Shown here: piece after piece, positions 5,826-9,781 of the stretch
How the letters are laid out: every line of letters starts with the position of its first letter
How positions within the stretch are numbered: position 1 is the first letter of the stretch
Source of the DNA: an uncultured Acidobacteriota bacterium
GTDB lineage: Bacteria > Acidobacteriota > JAAYUB01
Direction: 5' to 3'
Assembly: GCA_937925645.1 (NCBI GenBank)
Contig: CALAMB010000062.1
Location: 1 to 9,781, forward strand
DNA: 9,781 nt
Position numbers and translations under genes: made by a program
The notes under the pieces: model-generated
Told to the model about the DNA's origin: nothing
What the model saw: the letters and a program-made list of their open reading frames with translations, nothing else
The model's database searches: none

Positions 5826-6818
5826 CCCTGGAAGAAATGGTTGTTCGCCGCCGGGTTATTCGCCCTGATCCTGCTCGCCGCCTGCGGCGGCAAGAAGGCG
5901 GGCCTCCAGGATCAGGCGGTCCTGCCGGACAAGACCCTCCACGAGAACGGACTGGAGTTTCTCACCAAGAGCCAGTTCATCAAGTCGCGGCTGTCGTTCC
6001 AGACCCTGATCAACACCTACGACGAGTCGCCGTACTTGGAGAAAGCCAAATACTACATCGCTTATTCCTACCTGCGCGAGGGGGGCATCGAGAACATCAT
6101 CCAGGCGGAGCAGGCGTTCAAGGACTTCAAGCTCTTCTTCCCCACCTCCGACCTGGCCGACGACGCCCAAGCGCACGTGGTCAAGATCAACATGCGCCTC
6201 ATGAAGGAGCCGAACCGCGACATCAGCTACGCCCTGCGCTCCAAGGTCGAGGTGCAGAACTTCCTCAACGAGTTTCCTGACTCGCCGCTGGTCCCCGAAA
6301 TGCAGGCGCGCCTGCAGTACATCGAGGACACGTTGGCCATGAGCAACTTCCTCAAGGCCAAGTTCTACCATCGCAAGAATTTCGCCAAAGCGTCTTCCGC
6401 CCGGTTGCGGGAATGCGTCATTCAGTATCCGCATTTCCGCTTCCGCGACGAGGCGCTGTTCCTGCTGGCGGACTCTCTCGACAAGCTCAAGAACTTTGAC
6501 GAGAGCACCATCTACTACGCCCAGCTCGCCCGCGGCTACCCCTTCAGCAAATACTTCGAGGAGGCGCGCGACCGCCTGCGCAAGCTCGAAAAGCCGGTGC
6601 CCGAGGTGGACCAGCGGCTGGCCGAGGAGAACAAGAAGTACTGGGAGGAGGGCAAGTCGTTCCTCGGCGGCTCCCGGGAGGCCGTTTCCGGCTCCTTCGG
6701 CCTCGGCAAAAACGAACCGTGGCGTCAGATGGAGAAACAGCGCGACAAGGAAGAGCGGGAGCGGCTGAAAATCGAGGCCGGCAAGGCCGAGAAGTCGACC
6801 CCGAAAACGTCCGGTTAG
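5823..6818 (+). CDS. bamD: Outer membrane assembly lipoprotein BamD
   Basis: BamD is the essential lipoprotein partner of BamA in the machinery that folds beta-barrel proteins into the outer membrane; it faces the periplasm, anchored by lipid. From the TTG at 5823 the protein has 331 residues. A basic n-region (KK) is followed by a hydrophobic stretch ending in the lipobox LAAC, so C21 is the lipidated residue after signal peptidase II. Residues about 35-265 carry TPR-like repeats in BamD order: LHENGLEFLTKSQFIKSRLSFQ, then YYIAYSYLREGG, then EPNRDISYALRSKVEVQNFLNEFPDS, then AKFYHRKNFAKASSARL and RFRDEALFLLADSLDKL. The last 60 or so residues are a charged tail (Lys/Glu-rich), longer than in E. 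coli BamD (about 245 residues in total). A start at the ATG 5784 (344 residues) is the alternative. It follows rpe directly and is probably partly co-transcribed, with an internal promoter. Confidence 0.92.
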   Translation: MPWKKWLFAAGLFALILLAACGGKKAGLQDQAVLPDKTLHENGLEFLTKSQFIKSRLSFQTLINTYDESPYLEKAKYYIAYSYLREGGIENIIQAEQAFKDFKLFFPTSDLADDAQAHVVKINMRLMKEPNRDISYALRSKVEVQNFLNEFPDSPLVPEMQARLQYIEDTLAMSNFLKAKFYHRKNFAKASSARLRECVIQYPHFRFRDEALFLLADSLDKLKNFDESTIYYAQLARGYPFSKYFEEARDRLRKLEKPVPEVDQRLAEENKKYWEEGKSFLGGSREAVSGSFGLGKNEPWRQMEKQRDKEERERLKIEAGKAEKSTPKTSG

Positions 6819-6891
6819 ACTGATTCCCGCCGCCCTTTTCACGCCCCTGCTCCGGCGGATTTCCCCTAACTGTATGTATCCACAAATTTAC

Positions 6892-6920
6892 TTGAGTGAC
6901 TTTTCGAGTTGTGATGTAAT
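6892..6920 (+). promoter_or_regulatory. Sigma-70-like promoter for the response regulator
   Basis: TTGAGT (6892-6897), a 17-bp spacer, and TGTAAT (6915-6920) preceded by TG at 6912-6913, so an extended -10. The 30 bp upstream (TGTATGTATCC...AATTTA) are AT-rich in an otherwise GC-rich window and could be an UP element. Transcription would start near 6927. A strong Shine-Dalgarno GAGGAGG at 6944-6950 lies 5 nt before the ATG at 6956. This is the best complete promoter in the window. Confidence 0.65.
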
Positions 6921-6955
6921 AGAGAAAGTCCGCGAATCCGGATGAGGAGGCGCTG

Positions 6956-8161
6956 ATGGCCCACAAACTGCTGCTCGCCGACGACAGCATCACCATCCAG
7001 AAAGTTGTCAGCCTGACCTTCGCCGAGGAGGACTTCGAGGTTATCTGCGTCGGCAACGGCGAGATCGCGATTGAAAAAATCGGCGAAATCCGGCCCGACG
7101 TGATCCTCGCCGACATCTTCATGCCCCGCAAAACCGGCTACGAAGTGTGCGAGTTCGTCAAGCAGACGCCCCATCTGCGCCATATCCCCGTTATCCTGCT
7201 TGTGGGGACGTTCGAACCGTTCGACAAGAACGAGGCCGCCCGCGTGGGCGCCGACGCCCACGTCACCAAGCCGTTCGAGACGACGTCGCTGATCCGGCTG
7301 GTCCGCCAGTCGGTGGCCAGCGCCCCCAAGCCCGCGGCGGCGCCGCCCCGGCCGGTGGCGGCGCCCGTCCTCGACGCCGACCGGACGTTCCAGATCCAGC
7401 TCTCGGAGCTGGACGAGCGGCTCGGGCGCACCCAACCCCCCAAGCCGGCTGCCCTTCCTGAGATTCTGGACATCCCGGCCCTCAAAACGCGCCAGCCGGC
7501 GCCCCAGGATCTGGAGCGCACCCTGTTGTCCGCTCCCGTCCAGCCGGCGGCCGGACTGGGTCCCGACGAGGTGATCCTGGAGCCCGAAGAGGAACTGATC
7601 GCCCCGCCGGCGGCGCCCGGCGGCACGGAGGAAGAGGAGCTGTTCATACCGGCGGCGACGCCTGTGCCCGCCGCCGAACCCGATCTGCTGGCGGTGCCGT
7701 CGCTGGCCCGCCGTCTCCATCGCCCCGCCGACGAGGACATCCTGGGCATCTTCGAACTCATCGGCCTGGACCGCCTCATCGCGCGGCAGCAAAGTCTCGA
7801 GGACGCGGTCCGCCGCGAACGCGAGGCGGCGGCCGCTCCTCGCGTCGCGGCCGTGGCCGAGCCCGAACCGGCGGCGCCGTCCGAAGATTTCATGATCGAC
7901 GAGGCCGTGGCGACTCCGGCTCCCGTCGTCAGCGTCCCCGCTGCGGCGCCGGTCATGCCCGCCCGCGAGCCGGCCGAGGCGCCGGTTCCGGCGGCCGCGA
8001 CCGAACTGAACGAAGACCTGGTCACCCGCATCGCCAGGATGGTCATCGAGCGCCTGAGCGAAAAAGCGGTCCGGGAGATCGCCTGGGAAGTGGTGCCGGA
8101 CCTGTCCGAGACCATCATCCGCAACGAGCTGAAGCGGCTGAAGGACGAAGGCAAGTTCTGA
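6956..8161 (+). CDS. Response regulator: REC domain, disordered Ala/Pro/Glu linker, conserved C-terminal helical tail
   Basis: A 401-residue cytoplasmic protein. Residues 1-118 form a receiver domain: acidic pair D9-D10 (LLLADDS), phosphoacceptor D53 (VILADIFMPRKTGYE) and K105 (VTKPFE). The usual switch Thr/Ser after beta-4 is V83 (PVILLVGTFEPFD), a variant I associate with deltaproteobacterial and acidobacterial receivers. Residues about 119-348 are rich in Ala, Pro and Glu and probably disordered, with short ordered-looking islands (DRTFQIQLSELDERL near 142-156; DILGIFELIGLDRLI near 261-275). Residues 349-401 are an amphipathic helical module (EDLVTRIARMVIERL, then REIAWEVVPDLSE, then IIRNELKRLKDE). 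There is no DNA-binding or enzymatic output domain. The layout resembles RomR of Myxococcus (REC, Pro-rich linker, C-terminal tail), but homology is not claimed. No histidine kinase is nearby. It has its own promoter and a strong ribosome binding site. Confidence 0.88.
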   Translation: MAHKLLLADDSITIQKVVSLTFAEEDFEVICVGNGEIAIEKIGEIRPDVILADIFMPRKTGYEVCEFVKQTPHLRHIPVILLVGTFEPFDKNEAARVGADAHVTKPFETTSLIRLVRQSVASAPKPAAAPPRPVAAPVLDADRTFQIQLSELDERLGRTQPPKPAALPEILDIPALKTRQPAPQDLERTLLSAPVQPAAGLGPDEVILEPEEELIAPPAAPGGTEEEELFIPAATPVPAAEPDLLAVPSLARRLHRPADEDILGIFELIGLDRLIARQQSLEDAVRREREAAAAPRVAAVAEPEPAAPSEDFMIDEAVATPAPVVSVPAAAPVMPAREPAEAPVPAAATELNEDLVTRIARMVIERLSEKAVREIAWEVVPDLSETIIRNELKRLKDEGKF

Positions 8162-8286
8162 GCCGGCCGACCGCGGCGCGCGGCAGCGAACGAGACGACC
8201 GCGTGTCCGCGCGTCCGTCAATGCAATCCGTCCCCCCAGCGCCATTCACCACCGGACCGCTTGTGGGTCCGCGGCGGATCCGCGAC

Positions 8287-8314
8287 TGGACGCGCCGCCG
8301 ATTTTGGGTATAAT
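8287..8314 (+). promoter_or_regulatory. Sigma-70-like promoter for the biotin ligase gene
   Basis: TGGACG (8287-8292, four of six to TTGACA), a 16-bp spacer and a perfect TATAAT at 8309-8314. Transcription would start near 8321, giving a leader of about 32 nt before the ATG at 8353. It lies in the 191-bp gap after the response regulator stop, which otherwise holds only a weak 6-bp hairpin. Confidence 0.55.
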
Positions 8315-8321
8315 GTGATCT

Positions 8322-8342
8322 TTTCGCCGCCTTCCGGCGAAA
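8322..8342 (+). repeat. Perfect inverted repeat at the start of the birA transcript
   Basis: TTTCGCCG (8322-8329), loop CCTTC, CGGCGAAA (8335-8342): an 8-bp perfect stem that begins about where transcription is expected to start. It could be an operator overlapping the transcription start, or a 5'-terminal RNA hairpin that protects the transcript. It is not a terminator, since no U-run follows. Confidence 0.55.
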
Positions 8343-8352
8343 CACGGCAACC

Positions 8353-9222
8353 ATGAACCGCAAAACGCATCCGCCGCACTCCAGCGCCCATCCGGGCGCC
8401 AACCCGTCCCGAACCCCGAGGGATCCGTCCGGCTGCCCCTACGCGCCCATGGCGTGCGAGCTGGAGGCGCTCCGCCACATCCGCCACATCCGCGGCTTCG
8501 GGGAGGTGGATTCCACCAATTCCACGGCCCGCGCCCTCGGCGAGGCCGGCGACATCTCGCCGGGTACACTGGTGGTGGCCGATGCCCAGCGCGCCGGGCG
8601 GGGCCGGCTGGACCACACCTGGCACTCCCCGGCCGGCCACGGGATCTACGCCTCGCTCTTCCTGGCGCCCATGGTGCCGCTGGCGCAGGCGCACTGCGTG
8701 ACGCTCGTGACCGGGCTGTCGGTGGCCCAGGCCCTGGCCCAGGCCCATCCGGCGCTGGCCCGCCACCTCGACATCAAGTGGCCGAACGACGTCCTGTGGC
8801 AGGGCCGCAAGCTGGGCGGCATCCTCGTGGAGTCCAGCCTGCAGGACAACGTGCTGCGCCATCTCGTGGTGGGGATCGGCATCAACGTGACCCAGACGGC
8901 GTTCCCCGACGACATCCGGACCCGCGCGGTTTCAGTCGCCCAGGCCACCGGCGCCACCGCCTCCCGGCACGACCTGCTGATGCGCGTCCTGGGCTGTCTC
9001 GACGCGAACCTCGACCGCCTGGGCGACGGCGCCTGGCCGGAGTTGCGCCGGCTGTGGGAGGAATCCTCCTCGTTCGCCCACGGGCGCAAGGTCAAGTTCT
9101 TCGAGCGGGGTCGGCCGCTGCTGGGCACCACCTGCGGTCTGATGGATGACGGGGCGCTCGGCGTGCAATTGCGGGACGGCGAGCGCAAGGCGCTCTACCA
9201 CGGCGAAATATACGAATACTGA
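8353..9222 (+). CDS. birA: Biotin--[acetyl-CoA-carboxylase] ligase, monofunctional (no HTH)
   Basis: Activates biotin with ATP and attaches it to the lysine of biotin carboxyl carrier proteins in the cytoplasm. Of 289 residues, about 48-235 are the catalytic domain: DSTNSTAR at 53-60, the biotinyl-AMP loop AGRGRLDHTW at 81-90, KWPNDVLW at 142-149, KLGGILVES at 153-161 and VVGIGINV at 172-179. The C-terminal 45 residues form the small SH3-like domain (GTTCGLMDDGALGVQL). The N-terminus is not the winged-helix repressor domain of E. coli BirA but about 40 Pro/Ser/His-rich residues without a motif, so it is predicted not to bind DNA. ATG 8353 has no clear Shine-Dalgarno; ATG 8449 (M33) would remove the odd extension and is a plausible alternative start. 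It has its own promoter; ftsY follows 15 nt after the stop and is probably co-transcribed. Confidence 0.94.
   Translation: MNRKTHPPHSSAHPGANPSRTPRDPSGCPYAPMACELEALRHIRHIRGFGEVDSTNSTARALGEAGDISPGTLVVADAQRAGRGRLDHTWHSPAGHGIYASLFLAPMVPLAQAHCVTLVTGLSVAQALAQAHPALARHLDIKWPNDVLWQGRKLGGILVESSLQDNVLRHLVVGIGINVTQTAFPDDIRTRAVSVAQATGATASRHDLLMRVLGCLDANLDRLGDGAWPELRRLWEESSSFAHGRKVKFFERGRPLLGTTCGLMDDGALGVQLRDGERKALYHGEIYEY
8472..8489 (+). repeat. 9-bp tandem duplication inside birA
   Basis: CCGCCACAT occurs twice back to back (8472-8480 and 8481-8489) and encodes Arg-His-Ile twice, just before the conserved catalytic domain begins. The length is a multiple of three, so the frame is kept. It may be a recent in-frame duplication. 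Confidence 0.7.
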
Positions 9223-9237
9223 TCGGGACGTGCCATC

Positions 9238-9781
9238 ATGGTAACCGGCTTTTTCAACAAGCTGAAACACGCGGTCAAGAACACCAAGGACCAGCTGGTG
9301 GGCCGCATCGAAACCCTGGTCCTGGGCGAGAAACAGTTCAGCGCCTCGACGCTGGAGCAGCTCGAGACCATCCTCATCGGCGCCGACATCGGCGTCAAGA
9401 CCACCGAGGAAATCCTGGAGCGCGTCCGGCAGGCGGTCTCGCGCGACGCCCTGCACGATTTCGATGCCCTGGCGGCGCTCATCAAGGGCACGCTCCTCGA
9501 GATCCTGACGCAGCCGCCGCCGGCGCCGCCCGCCGAAAGGAAGCCGTCGCCCACCCGGCCGCCGGCGCCGCCCGTCCCGGCCGCCGGCCAGCCGCGGGTG
9601 GTTTTCGTCGTGGGCGTCAACGGCGTGGGAAAGACCACCACCATCGGCAAGCTGGCGCACCGGCTGAGCCAGGCCGGCCAACGGGTGGTCATCTGCGCTT
9701 CCGACACGTTTCGCGCCGCGGCCATTGAGCAGGTGGAGATCTGGGCCCAGCGCTCCGGCGCGTCGCTGATCAAGAAGAGCC
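9238..9781 (+). CDS. ftsY: Signal recognition particle receptor FtsY, N-terminal 181 codons, cut by right edge
   Basis: FtsY is the membrane-associated GTPase that docks the SRP-ribosome complex for co-translational membrane insertion. Visible are the N domain (about residues 1-90: FFNKLKHAVKNTKDQL, then LEQLETILIGADIGVKTTEEIL) and the start of the G domain: P-loop GVNGVGKTT at 126-134 and the DTFRAAAIEQ motif at 156-165. The remaining G motifs (DTAGR, TKxD) lie beyond the edge. The N domain begins almost at the start codon, so the long acidic A domain of E. coli FtsY is absent. Between N and G is an unusually long Pro/Ala-rich link (about residues 91-119). The start ATG at 9238 has only a weak upstream purine patch (GGGA). 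It is 15 nt downstream of birA. Confidence 0.95.
   Translation, partial: MVTGFFNKLKHAVKNTKDQLVGRIETLVLGEKQFSASTLEQLETILIGADIGVKTTEEILERVRQAVSRDALHDFDALAALIKGTLLEILTQPPPAPPAERKPSPTRPPAPPVPAAGQPRVVFVVGVNGVGKTTTIGKLAHRLSQAGQRVVICASDTFRAAAIEQVEIWAQRSGASLIKKS

Noticed and set aside
5856..6842. A 328-codon minus-strand open frame opposite bamD
   Set aside because: It mirrors the bamD coding frame; the plus strand carries the lipobox and TPR motifs.
6827..6858. A possible terminator after bamD (CCGCCG...CGGCGG)
   Set aside because: The stem is only 6 bp with a 20-nt loop and no T-run follows, so it is not convincing as an intrinsic terminator.
6890..6909. An imperfect inverted repeat ACTTGA-N8-TCGAGT over the -35 box of the response regulator
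   Set aside because: The half-sites are short with one mismatch and nothing else supports an operator here.
6866..8245. A 459-codon minus-strand open frame opposite the response regulator
   Set aside because: It is low-complexity Gly/Arg-rich translation antisense to a clear receiver domain with a good promoter and ribosome binding site on the plus strand.
8253..8271. A hairpin CGGACC-N7-GGTCCG after the response regulator gene
   Set aside because: It is a 6-bp stem without a T-tract and about 90 nt after the stop codon. Chance is likely in GC-rich DNA.

Overview
The window is a GC-rich, gene-dense piece of bacterial chromosome. It holds ten protein genes (two cut by the window edges), no RNA genes, no mobile elements and no CRISPR array. 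The gene content is that of a Gram-negative (diderm) bacterium: a BamD outer-membrane assembly lipoprotein, a membrane-anchored alkaline phosphatase, a PilZ protein and FtsY. The order PASTA protein - rpe - bamD, followed by a response regulator with a long Ala/Pro-rich linker, suggests Acidobacteriota or a deltaproteobacterium-like lineage (Myxococcota/Desulfobacterota). This taxonomic call is inference from gene style and order, because no rRNA or other decisive marker is present.

Layout. Positions 1-884 (minus strand) carry the first 294 codons of dihydrolipoyl dehydrogenase. It is divergent from everything else, and a 154-bp region between it and the PilZ gene holds promoters for both sides. 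On the plus strand follow a small PilZ-domain protein (1039-1407), an alkaline phosphatase (1507-2691), an unrecognised 156-residue protein (2726-3196), a dicluster 4Fe-4S protein whose C-terminal half has lost its cysteines (3193-4365), a membrane-anchored protein with three PASTA domains (4397-5128), ribulose-phosphate 3-epimerase (5125-5784) and BamD (about 5823-6818). A separate promoter then serves a REC-domain response regulator (6956-8161), and another serves biotin-protein ligase (8353-9222). FtsY follows closely (9238 to the right edge, incomplete).

How the genes relate. Two ATGA stop/start overlaps (unknown protein/Fe-S protein and PASTA/rpe) indicate translational coupling. The run from the phosphatase to BamD has only short gaps and may be one transcript, with an extra extended -10 promoter inside the end of rpe that can drive bamD alone. 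Most functions are housekeeping: pyruvate/2-oxoacid dehydrogenase, pentose phosphate pathway, biotinylation, SRP-dependent membrane targeting, and outer membrane assembly.

The parts that are not routine are the 2726-4365 gene pair (unknown protein plus a decayed GlcF-like Fe-S protein), the response regulator with a disordered linker and conserved C-terminal helical tail, and several promoter/leader arrangements, including a probably leaderless PilZ mRNA. I did not find a convincing new multi-gene system.
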